From positions 23,117 to 87,116 of the forward strand of contig NZ_SHMH01000012.1 of the NCBI RefSeq assembly GCF_004283755.1: a DNA stretch of 64,000 nt. Reading direction: 5' to 3'. Position 1 is the stretch's first letter, and the number at the start of each line of letters is the position of its first letter. The notes below the pieces were generated by a model, which saw only the letters and a program-made list of their open reading frames with translations, searched no databases and was not told the origin of the DNA. Positions 29,338 to 40,293 of this stretch are shown here, piece after piece. This stretch comes from Pseudoxanthomonas winnipegensis (GTDB taxonomy: Bacteria; Pseudomonadota; Gammaproteobacteria; Xanthomonadales; Xanthomonadaceae). A program made the position numbers and the translations under genes.

Positions 29338-29892
29338 CTAAAAGCCGCCGCCCGCGTCTAGCCAGGCCTGTTCCTCGGGCGTGCTGGTGCGGCCCAGCGC
29401 GGCGTTGCGATGCGGGAAGCGGCCGAAGCGCGCGATCACGGCCTGGTGCGCATGCGCGAACTCCAGGTGCTTGGCGTCGCCCAGCGACTCGAACAGCGCC
29501 ACCGCCCGCGCCTGCAGCGCCGCGTCCTCGGCATGGCTGAAGGGCAGATAGAAGAACGGCCGCAGCGCCAGCTCGGTGGCCTGGTCATGGCCGGCATCGA
29601 GCGCGCGCGCGGCGTAGGCCAGGGCCAGGCCGTCGGTGGCGAAAGCGTGGCCGCTGTCGCGCCAGGCGTTGCGCGGAAACTGGTCCAGCAGCACCAGCAG
29701 CGCCAGCGCGCCTTCGGCGTTGCGCAGCCAGTCCTCGTGCTCGCCGCGCGCGGCGGCGTGGTGGTCGGCCAGGAACTGGGTGCGGAAGTTGGCGTCGAAC
29801 GATTCGTTCTTCGCAAACCAGCGCTCCGGCCCGGCCTGGCGCCAGAACTCCACCACTTCCTGCTGCCGGCTCGGCTTGCGCTTCACCGGCAT
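29338..29892 (-). CDS. DUF924 family protein
   Basis: The 184-residue protein has the DUF924 pattern: VEFWRQAGPERWFAKNESFDANFRTQF at the start, LALLVLLDQFPRNAWRDSGHAFATDG in the middle, and RPFFYLPFSHAEDAALQARAVALF followed by a conserved H-x-x-x-I-x-R-FGRFPHRN motif. It is an all-helical TPR-like cytoplasmic protein of unknown biochemical role. It has no signal peptide. The gene is monocistronic, convergent with the glutaredoxin gene. Confidence 0.88.
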   Translation of the reverse strand: MPVKRKPSRQQEVVEFWRQAGPERWFAKNESFDANFRTQFLADHHAAARGEHEDWLRNAEGALALLVLLDQFPRNAWRDSGHAFATDGLALAYAARALDAGHDQATELALRPFFYLPFSHAEDAALQARAVALFESLGDAKHLEFAHAHQAVIARFGRFPHRNAALGRTSTPEEQAWLDAGGGF

Positions 29893-30223
29893 GCGCGGCG
29901 CCTCACCTGACCTGCCTCGCCTGCCTGCTCGCGCCTGGACATGCCGCCTGCCTCAACGGGATGGATGGACCGGCGAGCATAAGAAGCGGCGATGAACGGG
30001 ACGTGCAAACCCGCCGCGCCCGCCGGGCTGGCTGACAAGGCCGTCATGCGTCATCTGGCAGCCGCCGGGGTTCGACAACTGCGAAACGTCCTGCAATTTT
30101 GCCGTGACCGGATCGTCCACAATGCGCGCCGGGAGGGCGCCGCCACGGATCGACGTGACGCGCCGCAACATCATCACAAGACCTGGCAACACGGCTCACG
30201 CCGGCTTTCGAAGGGGAAAGCGC
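29893..30223. other. Divergent intergenic region, DUF924 / DegV
   Basis: This 331-bp gap separates divergent genes. CACAAT at 30118-30123 could be a -10 box for the DegV gene. Open frames crossing it are GC artefacts. I see no further gene, repeat or stable hairpin. Confidence 0.55.
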
Positions 30224-31168
30224 ATGCGGATCGGGATCGTGGTGGACTCGGCGTGCGATCTGCCCGCCGACTTCATCCGTCAACACAACCTCGTCGTCCT
30301 GCCGATCACGGTGCGCATCGGCGATGCCATCCTGGCCGACCATCGCGACGAGGAGGCCACGCTGGAGTTCCTGCGCACGCATGTGGCCGAGCGCGGCCAC
30401 GAGGCGGAAACCACGCCGTTCTCGGTGGTGCAGATCCGCGACCTGTTTCTGCAGCGGCTGGCGATCGACTACGACCACGTGTTCTGCCTGACCATCTCGC
30501 GCCTGCGCAGCCAGATCCACGACAACGCGATGCAGGCGAGCTTCGCGATCCTCAACGACTACAAGCCGATCCGCCAGGCGGCCGGGCACACCTCGCCCTT
30601 CGCCCTGCGCGTGATCGACACGCTCAACGTGTTCGCGGGCCAGGGCGTGGCCGCGATCGAGGCCGTGCGCCTGCGCGATGCCGGCGAGAGCGTGGCCAGG
30701 ATCCGCACCTCGCTGGAGGCGCTGGCCGAGAACACCTACGGCTACATGATTCCGCGCGACCTCTACTACCTGCGCGCCCGCGCCCGCACCAAGGGCGACC
30801 GCAGCGTCGGCCTGCTCAGCGCCGCCCTGGGCAGCGCGCTGGACATCAAGCCGGTGCTGCGCGCCTACCGCGGCGTGACCGAGCCGGTGGCCAAGCTCAA
30901 GGGCTTCGAGCCCTCGGCGCAGAAGCTGTTCGAATTCACCGGGCAGAAGGTGCGCGAGGGACTGCTGACGCCGGTGGTCAACCTGGGCTATGGCGGCGAA
31001 CTGGCCGAGCTGCATGCCCTGCCCGGCTATGCGCGCCTGCGGCAGACCTGCGAGGAGCACGGGGTGCGGCTTTACGAGTCGGTGATGAGCCTGACCGGCA
31101 TGGTCAACGTGGGCAAGGGCGCGCTGGGCGTGGGCTTCGCCGCGCCGCCGCACATCTTCTCGGCCTGA
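30224..31168 (+). CDS. DegV family fatty-acid-binding protein
   Basis: This 314-residue protein begins MRIGIVVDSACDLPADFI, the DegV signature (usually D-S-x-x-D-L). It has further family blocks ETTPFSVVQIRDLF, CLTISRLRSQIHDNA, and VIDTLNVFAGQGVAAIEAV. DegV/FakB proteins hold a fatty acid; in Firmicutes they present it to the kinase FakA, a partner not seen here. AAGGGG precedes the ATG. It is cytoplasmic by lack of a signal. Followed by a small hypothetical gene on the same strand after 63 bp. Confidence 0.88.
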   Translation: MRIGIVVDSACDLPADFIRQHNLVVLPITVRIGDAILADHRDEEATLEFLRTHVAERGHEAETTPFSVVQIRDLFLQRLAIDYDHVFCLTISRLRSQIHDNAMQASFAILNDYKPIRQAAGHTSPFALRVIDTLNVFAGQGVAAIEAVRLRDAGESVARIRTSLEALAENTYGYMIPRDLYYLRARARTKGDRSVGLLSAALGSALDIKPVLRAYRGVTEPVAKLKGFEPSAQKLFEFTGQKVREGLLTPVVNLGYGGELAELHALPGYARLRQTCEEHGVRLYESVMSLTGMVNVGKGALGVGFAAPPHIFSA

Positions 31169-31231
31169 ACACGGGGCGCTGACGCGCGCCGTCCTAGGCT
31201 GCGCCTCAATGCCATCGCGGAGGGAACACCC

Positions 31232-31567
31232 ATGACGACCTATTACATCGCCCTGCCAGACCCCGAGAAGGCGCGCGGGCCGGAGCCGGAATTCAGCTTC
31301 ACCTCCAGCAGCGCCGAGGGCTATGCACAACAGCTGCAGGATGCGCTGCGCACCGACGTGCTGTTCGCCCGCTGGCGCGACGCGCAGGACGAGCCGGACC
31401 AGGTGCCGCCCTCGCTGGGCGCGGTCGATCCGGCCGCGCATGTGCAGGGCAAGATCGACGACCTGCACATCGACCTGGTGGTGGACACCAGCCTGCCGAG
31501 CGAGGTGCTCAAGCATCGCCTGGGCCTGCTGGCCGGCAGCGGCTGGCGTCTGCACGACGTGCGCTGA
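31232..31567 (+). CDS. Small hypothetical protein
   Basis: The 111-residue protein begins MTTYYIALPDPEKARGPEPEFSF and contains YAQQLQDALRTDVLFARWRDAQ and GKIDDLHIDLVVDTSLPSEVLKHRLGLLAGSGWRLHDV. It has an alternating strand/helix pattern, no signal peptide, no membrane span and no cysteine. GGAGGG lies before the ATG, which supports translation. I do not recognise a family. Confidence 0.65.
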   Translation: MTTYYIALPDPEKARGPEPEFSFTSSSAEGYAQQLQDALRTDVLFARWRDAQDEPDQVPPSLGAVDPAAHVQGKIDDLHIDLVVDTSLPSEVLKHRLGLLAGSGWRLHDVR

Positions 31568-31651
31568 TGGCGCAACGCCAGGGCTGCGAGAGGCCGCGCC
31601 ATGCGCGGCCTTTCTTTTGATCGCACCGCTACTGCGACCGCCAACAAGAAT

Positions 31652-31681
31652 CCGTCGTTCCAGCGAACGCGGGAACGACGG
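31652..31681. repeat. Single REP unit, GTCGTTCC family
   Basis: CCGTCGTTCC and GGAACGACGG form a 10-bp hairpin with a 10-base loop. This is a solitary unit, in the gap between the small hypothetical gene and the 3' end of the EamA gene. Confidence 0.8.
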
Positions 31682-31702
31682 TTGAAGCATTGCCGAAGGC
31701 GT

Positions 31703-32620
31703 TTACCGGACTACATCCAACGGCGCCGCGCGGCGCGAAGGCAGCCGCCACTTCAGGTTGACGCCCAGCGTGCCGAGGATGATCAGCGCCACGCCGAGCA
31801 GCTGCACGGCGTCCAGACGATGCCCGTAGAGCGCATAGTCCAGCACCAGTGTCACCAGCGGATAGACGAAGGCGATCACCGCGATGGTCGCCACCGATAG
31901 GTGCCGGTAGGCCGAGTAGAACAGCACATACACGATGCCGCTGTGGATCACGCCCAGGCCGACCAGCCAGGCCCAGTGCGTGCCCAAGTGCAGTGCGGTG
32001 CCGGAGGAGAAGCCCGCCAGCATCACCGAGCCGACGCAGCACTGGATGGTGACCACCGCGAACGGCCGCTGGCGCCCGACGCTGCGCGACATCAGCAGGG
32101 ACGCACCGCACAGCACCGCGCCCAACAGGGTCAGCCCGATGCCGGCCAGGTATCCGGCATCGACATGCTGCAGCAGCCGCAGCGGATCGGCCGAACAGAC
32201 CACGCCGACGAACGCCAGCGCGGTCCAGCCCCAGTCCGCCGGCCGCGTGCGCTCGCCCAGCAGCAGCGCGGCCAGGATCAGCATCACGAAGGGGAAGAAG
32301 TGATAGACCAGCGTGGCCACGCCGATCGACGAGCGCGCCATGCCGGCGAACAGCGCCACCCAGTTGAGCACCAGCAGCACCCCGGAGATCACCGCGCCGC
32401 GCAGCAGCACGCGGTCGCGCAGCACGCCGCGCAGATGGCCGCGCGCGAGGCCCCAGGCCAGCAGGAACAGCGCGCCGAACAGGCAGCGATAGAACACGGC
32501 GGTCACCGGGTCCTGCCCGCTCTCGTGCACGAACACGCCGACCGAGCCGATCAGCACCTCGGCGATCAGCAGCTGCCACAGCGCGGTGCGCGACGCGGCG
32601 GGAGGAGAGGCAGGCGACAT
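31703..32620 (-). CDS. EamA-family (DMT) exporter
   Basis: This 305-residue protein has ten predicted membrane helices in two EamA repeats (for example LLIAEVLIGSVGVFVHES, VISGVLLVLNWVALFAGM, STIGVATLVYHFFPF-type SSIGVATLVYHFFPFVMLIL, and LVTLVLDYALYGHRLDAVQLLGVALIILG). It belongs to the drug/metabolite transporter superfamily and probably exports amino acids or related metabolites. The ATG at 32620 follows a purine-rich stretch (GCCGCCGTC on +, GACGGCGGC read on -). It is divergent from a MocR-type regulator, a pairing that usually means direct control by it. Confidence 0.85.
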   Translation of the reverse strand: MSPASPPAASRTALWQLLIAEVLIGSVGVFVHESGQDPVTAVFYRCLFGALFLLAWGLARGHLRGVLRDRVLLRGAVISGVLLVLNWVALFAGMARSSIGVATLVYHFFPFVMLILAALLLGERTRPADWGWTALAFVGVVCSADPLRLLQHVDAGYLAGIGLTLLGAVLCGASLLMSRSVGRQRPFAVVTIQCCVGSVMLAGFSSGTALHLGTHWAWLVGLGVIHSGIVYVLFYSAYRHLSVATIAVIAFVYPLVTLVLDYALYGHRLDAVQLLGVALIILGTLGVNLKWRLPSRRAAPLDVVR

Positions 32621-32677
32621 GACGGCGGCTTCGCGGCAGGAGGGGAACGGACAGGCTAGGCCGGCCACGCATGGCAA

Positions 32678-32715
32678 TACAGATTCAGTTAACCTCGAAT
32701 TTGACCAGTACAGAT
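32678..32715. promoter_or_regulatory. TACAGAT direct repeats between EamA and MocR genes
   Basis: TACAGAT occurs at 32678-32684 and again at 32709-32715, 31 bp apart (three helical turns), in the 93-bp divergent region. MocR-type regulators commonly bind direct repeats. The second copy overlaps the ATG at 32714, which favours the ATG at 32723 as the true start of the regulator. Confidence 0.5.
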
Positions 32716-34138
32716 GCTGCCCATGCTGCTCTACGAAACCATCGCCGATGGCCTGCGCCGGCAGATCGCCCAGGGCACGCTGCGCGCGGGCGAGCGCCTG
32801 CCGTCGGTGCGGCAGCTGGCCCAGGCGCACCAGATCAGCGCGGCCACCGCCGTCCAGGCCTGCCTGCAGCTGGAGCGCGAAGGCCTGGTGCAGGCGCGCC
32901 CGCGTTCGGGCTACTTCGTCCATGCCGCGCCCTCCGCGCTGCCCGCGCTGCCGACGCCGCGCCGGCGCGCGCCGGGCGAAGTGGCCAACCCGGCGCTGCA
33001 GCGGCTGCTGGAGCTCCCGCAGCGTCCGGGCCTGTTCCCGCTGCACGCGGCGGTGGCCGACCATTCCCTGCTGCCGCAGGCTTCCCTGAGCGTCGCCCTC
33101 GCCCGCACCACGCGGCGGCGACCCACCGCCGCGCTGGAATACGCCCCGCCGCAGGGCGACCCGGCGCTGCGCCGGCAGATCGCGCTGCGCTACGAGCAGA
33201 CCGGCACGCCGATGCAGGCCGATGAGGTCGTGGTGACCGCCGGGGCGACCGAGGCGCTCAGCCTGGCCTTGCGCGTGGCCACCTCGCCCGGCGATGTGGT
33301 CCTGGTCGAGACGCCGACCTATTACGGCATCCTGCAGACGGTAGCCGCGCTGGGACTGAAGGTGCTGGAAGTACCCAACCGGTTGGGCGTGGGCATCGAT
33401 GTGGCGCGGCTGGACCGTGTGCTGCAGCAGACCGCGGTGCGCGCGGCGATCCTGGTGCCCAACTTCAGCAACCCCAGCGGCAGCCTGACCTGCGATGCCG
33501 ACAAGCAGGCGCTGCTGGCCAGCTGCGCGCGGCATGGCACCGTGGTGATCGAGGACGATGTGTATGGCGAGCTGGCCTGGTCGGGCCAGCGCCCGCTGCC
33601 GCTGCGTCACTGGGACACCGGCGGCAACGTCATCACCTGCGGCTCGTTCTCCAAGACGCTGGCGCCGGGGCTGCGCGTGGGCTGGCTGGCCGGCGCCGCC
33701 TGGACCGAGGCGCTGGGCCGGGCCAAGTATTTCTCCAGCTCCAGCAATGCCAGCCTGCCGCAGCTGGCGGTGGGCGATTACCTGGCGCGCCACGGGCTGG
33801 AACGCCATCTGCGGCGCCTGCGGCGCGCCGTGGCCGACAACGGCCAGCGCATGCGCGATGCCGTCGCCCGCTACTGGCCCGCCGGCACCCGCTGCAGCGC
33901 GCCGGCCGGCGGCCTGTCGCTGTGGCTGCAGCTGCCCGCCGGCGGCGACGGCCTGGCGCTGTTCGATGCCGCGCTGGCCGCCGGCATCGGCGTTTCGCCC
34001 GGCGTGCTGTTCTCCAGCCGCGGCGACTACGGCGACTGCGTGCGCCTGAGCTGCGGCATGCCCTGGGATGCGCGCCTGGACCAGGCGATGCGCCAGCTCG
34101 GCAGGCTGGCGGCCAGGCAGACCGCTTCGGCACGCTGA
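32714..34138 (+). CDS. MocR-type regulator: GntR DNA-binding domain fused to an aminotransferase-like domain
   Basis: The 474-residue protein has an N-terminal GntR winged helix (LLYETIADGLRRQIAQGTLRAGERLPSVRQLAQAHQISAATAVQA). A fold type I aminotransferase domain follows, with VTAGATEALSLAL, FSNPSGSLTC, VIEDDVYGELA and the PLP lysine in GSFSKTLAPGLRVGW (K314). MocR proteins sense amines or amino acids through PLP. The neighbour is a divergent EamA exporter, the likely target. The start may be the second ATG (32723), nine bases in, since a putative operator overlaps the first. Confidence 0.9.
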   Translation: MLPMLLYETIADGLRRQIAQGTLRAGERLPSVRQLAQAHQISAATAVQACLQLEREGLVQARPRSGYFVHAAPSALPALPTPRRRAPGEVANPALQRLLELPQRPGLFPLHAAVADHSLLPQASLSVALARTTRRRPTAALEYAPPQGDPALRRQIALRYEQTGTPMQADEVVVTAGATEALSLALRVATSPGDVVLVETPTYYGILQTVAALGLKVLEVPNRLGVGIDVARLDRVLQQTAVRAAILVPNFSNPSGSLTCDADKQALLASCARHGTVVIEDDVYGELAWSGQRPLPLRHWDTGGNVITCGSFSKTLAPGLRVGWLAGAAWTEALGRAKYFSSSSNASLPQLAVGDYLARHGLERHLRRLRRAVADNGQRMRDAVARYWPAGTRCSAPAGGLSLWLQLPAGGDGLALFDAALAAGIGVSPGVLFSSRGDYGDCVRLSCGMPWDARLDQAMRQLGRLAARQTASAR

Positions 34139-34467
34139 AGCAGGGGCGGCGAGGCCAGCTGCGCGCAGGTCGGTCGCGACGCGTTGGCACGCATCCAGCC
34201 CGAACCCTGCGCTCACTGGCGCTGCAACCCGCCGCCGGAACGCAGCGTTGAACCGGCCGCGCCGCCATGTCCACGACATGACCACGCCGTCAGGCGCACG
34301 CTAGGCGCTCCTGACGCGACGCGCGTGCGGGGCGCCGACACTGCCGGCGCCCGCGCCCGCCACCGCGCCATTCGGTCCGTGTCCTGACGACGCGGGATCG
34401 CCAGGGCCCACGGCCCGACGTCCACGCCTGCCACGCGCGAACCCGAAGTTCTCGTGGAGATGCGTGC
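34139..34467. other. Intergenic stretch before cfa
   Basis: This 329-bp gap contains a short CGTCAGG/CCTGACG inverted pair near 34284-34312. I see no gene, REP unit or clear promoter. Confidence 0.55.
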
Positions 34468-35613
34468 ATGCTCACCTTCGATAGCGGTCAGGCCCCCGTC
34501 CAGCGCCACGACGCGCTCTACGACAAGCTGGCCGCGCTGCTGCAAGCGGCGGACGTCAGGCTGGATGGCCACCGCCCCTGGGACCTGCGCCTGCTGCACC
34601 CGGACGTGCCGGCGCGCGTGTTCGCCCAGGGCAACCTGGGCCTGGGCGAGGCCTACATGGACGGTCACTGGGAATGCGACCGGCTGGACGAACTCTTCCA
34701 CCGCGTGCTGCGCGCCGACCTGCCCCGCCAGGTTCGGCCGCTGCAGCTGCTGGGTCATCACCTGCGCGCCCGCCTGCTCAACCTGCAGACCGCGCGCCGC
34801 GCCTGGCAGGTCGGCGAGGCGCACTACGATCTGGGCAACGACTTCTACGCGGCCATGCTCGACGCGCGCATGACCTATACCTGCGGCTACTGGGAGCACG
34901 CGCAGACGCTGGATGAGGCGCAGGAAGCCAAGCTCGACCTGGTCTGCCGCAAGCTGGGCCTCCAGCCAGGCACGCGCGTGCTGGACATCGGCTGCGGCTG
35001 GGGCAGCTTCATGGCCTATGCCGCGCAGCATTACGGCGTGGAATGCGTCGGGGTGACCATCTCGCGCGAACAGGCGGCCTGGGTCCAGCAGCGCTATCCG
35101 GATCTGCCGATCGAAGTGCGGCTGCAGGACTACCGCGATCTGGAGGGGCGCTTCGACCGCATCGCCAGCATCGGCATGTTCGAGCATGTCGGCCATCGCA
35201 ACTACGCCACCTTCATGGAGGTGGCGGCGCGCTGCCTGGCGCCGGATGGCCTGTTCCTGCTGCACACCATCGGCAAGACCGTGGCCGGCGCGACCGATCC
35301 GTGGACGCATCGCTACATCTTCCCCAACGGCGAGATCCCGACGCTGCAGCAGATCGGCACCGCCTGCGAGGGCCTGTTCGTGATCGAGGACGTGCACAAC
35401 TTCGGCGCCGACTACGACCGCACCCTGATGGCCTGGCATGCCAACTTCGCCCGCGCCTGGCCGCGCTTCGCCGAGACGCTGGGCGAGCGCTTCGGCCGCA
35501 TGTGGCGCTACTACCTGCTGTCCTGCGCCGGCGCCTTCCGCGCGCGCGACCTGCAGCTGTGGCAGCTGGTGCTGTCCGCGCGCGGCCTGGAGGGCGGCTA
35601 CCGGCGGCCGTAG
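34468..35613 (+). CDS. cfa: Cyclopropane-fatty-acyl-phospholipid synthase
   Basis: This 381-residue enzyme transfers a methylene group from SAM to the double bond of unsaturated phospholipid acyl chains. It has the N-terminal lipid-binding part (FAQGNLGLGEAYMDGHWEC) and then HYDLGNDFYAAMLDARMTYTCGYW. The SAM motif is VLDIGCGWGSFMAYAAQHY, and MFEHVGHRNYATFM carries the conserved glutamate and histidine. The length matches E. coli Cfa. It is monocistronic and usually induced in stationary phase; no promoter was located. Confidence 0.93.
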   Translation: MLTFDSGQAPVQRHDALYDKLAALLQAADVRLDGHRPWDLRLLHPDVPARVFAQGNLGLGEAYMDGHWECDRLDELFHRVLRADLPRQVRPLQLLGHHLRARLLNLQTARRAWQVGEAHYDLGNDFYAAMLDARMTYTCGYWEHAQTLDEAQEAKLDLVCRKLGLQPGTRVLDIGCGWGSFMAYAAQHYGVECVGVTISREQAAWVQQRYPDLPIEVRLQDYRDLEGRFDRIASIGMFEHVGHRNYATFMEVAARCLAPDGLFLLHTIGKTVAGATDPWTHRYIFPNGEIPTLQQIGTACEGLFVIEDVHNFGADYDRTLMAWHANFARAWPRFAETLGERFGRMWRYYLLSCAGAFRARDLQLWQLVLSARGLEGGYRRP

Positions 35614-35805
35614 GCAAGCATGGTTGTGCGTTGCCGACCGTCGCCTGGCTGCGCTAGGCTACGCGCGATTTTCGACAGGCTGTCGCCTGCCGCGTAAGCG
35701 TTCACGTCAACCAACGCGCACCCCGTCCCTCTCTCCGGACGCAGGTCGCGCGCGGGTTCGTTCTCGGGCACGACCGGCTACCGGCTTACATCCCGAGACC
35801 TGTCC

Positions 35806-36981
35806 ATGCATGCACTTCCTTCCGACCGCGCGGCCACCTGGCGCCTGGCACGCCTGTGCCTGGCGACCTTCATCGCCTATCTGAGCATCGCCGTCCCGCT
35901 ACCGGTGCTGCCGGTGTTCGTCCGCGACACGCTGCAGCAGTCCAACCTGATCGTCGGCTGCGTGATCGGCGTGCAGTTCGTCGCCACCGTGCTGACGCGC
36001 GGCCTCGCCGGCCGCATCGCCGACACCCGCGGCCCGGCCCGGGCCATGCGCCGCGGCTGCTTGCTGCTGGCCGCGTCGGGCGCCGCCTACCTGCTGGCCG
36101 CCGCGCTGCCCGGTGCAGCCTTGCCGCTGCTGATCATCGGCAGGCTGGCGACCGGCATGGGCGAGAGCCTGCTGGTCACCGGCATGCTGGCCTGGGGCAT
36201 CGGCACGGTCGGCCAGCCGCGCGCCGGCCGGGTCATGACCTGGGTCGGACTGGCGATCTTCGCCTCGCTGGCCGTCGGCGCGCCGATCGGCGTGGCGATG
36301 GCGCAATCGTGGGGCTTCACCGCCGTGGCCGGCGCCTGCCTGCTGGTGCCGCTGCTGGCGTGGGCGATGACCGCCGGGGTGCCCGCGCCGCAGCCGGTCG
36401 CCGGCGCGCGCCTGCCGCTGCGCGACGTGCTGGGCCGCATCGCGCTGCCCGCAGTGGGACTGGCGCTGCAGGGCGTGGGCTTCGCCTCCATCAGCACCTT
36501 CGCCGTGCTGTACTTCAATGACCAGCACTGGCGCGGGGCCGCGTGGGCGCTGAGCGCCTTCGGCGGCGGATTCGTCCTGTCGCGGCTGCTCCTGGCGCGC
36601 AGCATCGACCGCTTCGGCGGCGCGCGCGTGGCGGTGGTCTCGATGATTGGCGAGGGCGTCGGGCTGGCACTGCTTGCGTTGGCCACCACGCCTGCGCTCG
36701 CCTTGGCCGGCGCCTTCGTCGCCGGCATGGGCTGCTCGCTGGTGTTCCCGGCGCTGGGCGTGGTGGTGGTGCAGCGCGTGCCGGCCCAGATGCGCGCCAC
36801 CGCGCTGGGCGGCTATGCGGCGTTCCAGGACATCGCCTATGCGATCACCGGGCCGCTGGCCGGCATCGTGGCCACGCACCTGGGCTACGCGGCGATCTTT
36901 GCGCTGGCCACGTTGTCAGCGGCGTGCGGCGCGGGCGTGGCGATCGGCCTGACCCTCCGCACGCGGAGGGCGCAGACCTGA
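35806..36981 (+). CDS. MFS efflux transporter (YfcJ/YhhS-like)
   Basis: This 391-residue protein has twelve predicted helices. Helix 1 is LCLATFIAYLSIAVPLPVLPVFV, the motif-A-like loop GLAGRIADTRGPARAM follows helix 2, and the second half starts at about 205 with LPLRDVLGRIALPAVGLALQGVGF. The sequence is closest in style to the uncharacterised YfcJ/YhhS group of sugar/drug efflux permeases. The substrate is unknown. It stands alone between cfa and the formaldehyde operon. Confidence 0.82.
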   Translation: MHALPSDRAATWRLARLCLATFIAYLSIAVPLPVLPVFVRDTLQQSNLIVGCVIGVQFVATVLTRGLAGRIADTRGPARAMRRGCLLLAASGAAYLLAAALPGAALPLLIIGRLATGMGESLLVTGMLAWGIGTVGQPRAGRVMTWVGLAIFASLAVGAPIGVAMAQSWGFTAVAGACLLVPLLAWAMTAGVPAPQPVAGARLPLRDVLGRIALPAVGLALQGVGFASISTFAVLYFNDQHWRGAAWALSAFGGGFVLSRLLLARSIDRFGGARVAVVSMIGEGVGLALLALATTPALALAGAFVAGMGCSLVFPALGVVVVQRVPAQMRATALGGYAAFQDIAYAITGPLAGIVATHLGYAAIFALATLSAACGAGVAIGLTLRTRRAQT

Positions 36982-37003
36982 GGCTGCACGCGCTCGTACG
37001 GCC

Positions 37004-37837
37004 TCAGGCGCGCAGCGCGGCGGCGTGGAAGGCGATGTGGTCGCCGATGAAGCTGGCCATGAAGTAGTAGCTGTGGTCGTAGCCGGGCTGCATCCGCAGC
37101 GTGATCGGGTAGCCCACCTCGGCCGCGGCCTGTGCGAACAGCTGCGGCTTGAGCTGGCCTTCCAGGAACTCATCGGCATCGCCCTGATCGATCAGCAGCG
37201 GCAACCGCGGCACCGAGGTCTTGACCAGCTCGGTGGCGTCGTAGGCCTTCCAAGCCTCACGGTCCTCGCCCAGGTAGGCGGCGAACGCCTTCTGTCCCCA
37301 CGGCACCTGCGTCGGCGCGACGATCGGCGAGAACGCCGACACGCTGCGGTAGCGCTGCGGATTGCGCAGGGCGATCGCCAGCGCGCCGTGGCCGCCCATC
37401 GAATGCCCGAAGATCGAACGCGCCTCGCTCACCGGGAAGTTCGCCTCGATCAGCGCCGGCAACTCCTCCACGATGTAGTCGTCCATGCGGTAATGCGCCG
37501 CCCAGGGCTGCTGGGTGGCGTTGACGTAGAAGCCCGCGCCCTTGCCCAGGTCGTAGCCTTCGGCATCGGCCACCTCGTCGCCGCGCGGACTGGTGTCCGG
37601 CGCGACGACGATCACCCCATGCTCGGCCGCGTAGCGCTGCGCGCCGGCCTTGGTGATGAAGTTCTGCTCGGTGCAGGTCAGGCCCGAGAGCCAGTACAGC
37701 ACCGGCAGCTTCGCGCCGGCCTGCGCCTGCGGCGGCAGGTAGACGGCGAAGTTCATCTGGCAACCCAGCACCTGCGAGCTGTGCCGGTAGACGTCCTGCC
37801 AGCCGCCGAAGCAGGCGCGGTGTTCGATGCGTTCCAT
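37004..37837 (-). CDS. fghA: S-formylglutathione hydrolase
   Basis: The 277-residue esterase hydrolyses S-formylglutathione to formate and glutathione, the last step of formaldehyde detoxification. [17 protein letters not shown] is the family block. [17 protein letters not shown] holds the nucleophile S146. DQGDADEFL carries the acid, and [16 protein letters not shown] the catalytic histidine. It lies 10 bp downstream of frmA on the same strand, so both are in the frmR-frmA-fghA operon. Confidence 0.96.
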   Translation of the reverse strand: MERIEHRACFGGWQDVYRHSSQVLGCQMNFAVYLPPQAQAGAKLPVLYWLSGLTCTEQNFITKAGAQRYAAEHGVIVVAPDTSPRGDEVADAEGYDLGKGAGFYVNATQQPWAAHYRMDDYIVEELPALIEANFPVSEARSIFGHSMGGHGALAIALRNPQRYRSVSAFSPIVAPTQVPWGQKAFAAYLGEDREAWKAYDATELVKTSVPRLPLLIDQGDADEFLEGQLKPQLFAQAAAEVGYPITLRMQPGYDHSYYFMASFIGDHIAFHAAALRA

Positions 37838-37847
37838 GGCGGCGGCT

Positions 37848-39286
<1,439 letters not shown>

Positions 39287-39300
39287 GGCGGCTCCTCGCG

Positions 39301-39319
39301 GATACTGGGGGATAGTATC
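39301..39319 (-). promoter_or_regulatory. FrmR operator
   Basis: GATACTGGGGGATAGTATC is a dyad with 6-bp arms around a G-tract. It contains TACTGGGGGATAGTA, close to the TACT-G6-N-AGTA sites of RcnR/FrmR proteins. It ends 15 bp before the frmR start codon on the minus strand. Confidence 0.8.
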
Positions 39320-39558
39320 CAGAGCCGCACCCGGACATGCAAGCCCGCGCACACGCACGCGCCGGCATGTGCGCGACACATGCCGGGCGATGACGCGGCG
39401 GGAGGGACGGCTTTCAGGGACCGCAGCGGGCCGGGGACAGGCCTTAAACGCCCAGGCAGCGGGCGCTGGACCACCGCCGGCTGAACGCGACCCGGGACGT
39501 GGCGGCGGATGGCACGACTGACAAACGCGACCTAAACTGGCGCAGTATTCAAGCGCTC

Positions 39559-40293
39559 ATGAACGCCATCCTTGCCGATATGGACCCCGAATTCCGCATC
39601 CTGGTTGTCGACGACGATCCGGACCTGCGCCGTCTCACCGTCGATTTCCTGATCGGCCACGGTTATCTGGTGGACGAGGCCGACAGCGCCAAGGAGATGT
39701 GGGAGACGCTGGAATCCGGGCGCCCCGACCTGATCATCCTGGACGTGATGATGCCCGGCGAGGATGGCCTGAGCGTGGCGCGCCGGCTCAACACCGGCAA
39801 CGGCCCGGCGGTGCTGATGCTCAGCGCGCTGGGCAACGACACCGACCGCATCGTCGGGCTGGAGGTCGGCGCCGACGACTACCTGGCCAAGCCCTGCAAC
39901 CCGCGCGAGCTGCTGGCCCGCGTGCGCGCCCTGCTGCGCCGGCAGAAGGCGTTCGGCTCGGCGCCTGAAACGCGCGGCAGCCAGTACGAATTCGGCGGCT
40001 GGCGCCTAGACGCGGTGCGCCGCGACCTGCGCGATCCCAGCGGCACCTACATCACCCTGTCCGACGGCGAGTTCTCGCTGCTGCGCACCTTCGTCGAACA
40101 TCCCCAGCGCGTGCTCAGCCGCGACCAGCTGCTGGATATGGCGCGCGGCCGCGGCACTGAGGTGTTCGACCGCGCCATCGACAGCCAGGTCAGCCGCCTG
40201 CGTCGCAAGATCAACGGCCGCGGCCACGCCGAGCTGATCCGCACGGTGCGCAACGAAGGCTACATGCTGCTGCCGGCGGTCACGCGCCTGTGA
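39559..40293 (+). CDS. OmpR-family response regulator
   Basis: This 244-residue regulator has a receiver domain (ILVVDDDPDLRRL acidic pocket; phosphorylated D62 in LIILDVMMPGEDG; K in DDYLAKPCNPREL). The winged-helix DNA-binding domain follows (GGWRLDAVRRDLRD; LSDGEFSLLRTFVEHPQRVLSRDQLLDMARG; IDSQVSRLRRKI; IRTVRNEGYMLLP). ATG 39559 or 39580 are both possible; 39559 is used. Its TGA overlaps the GTG start of the histidine kinase by four bases, which shows the two are co-translated partners. It is divergent from frmR with 272 bp between. Confidence 0.92.
   Translation: MNAILADMDPEFRILVVDDDPDLRRLTVDFLIGHGYLVDEADSAKEMWETLESGRPDLIILDVMMPGEDGLSVARRLNTGNGPAVLMLSALGNDTDRIVGLEVGADDYLAKPCNPRELLARVRALLRRQKAFGSAPETRGSQYEFGGWRLDAVRRDLRDPSGTYITLSDGEFSLLRTFVEHPQRVLSRDQLLDMARGRGTEVFDRAIDSQVSRLRRKINGRGHAELIRTVRNEGYMLLPAVTRL

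Noticed and set aside
31703..34285. One very large minus-strand protein through the EamA gene
   Set aside because: The part beyond 32620 is antisense to the MocR gene, whose motifs are intact.
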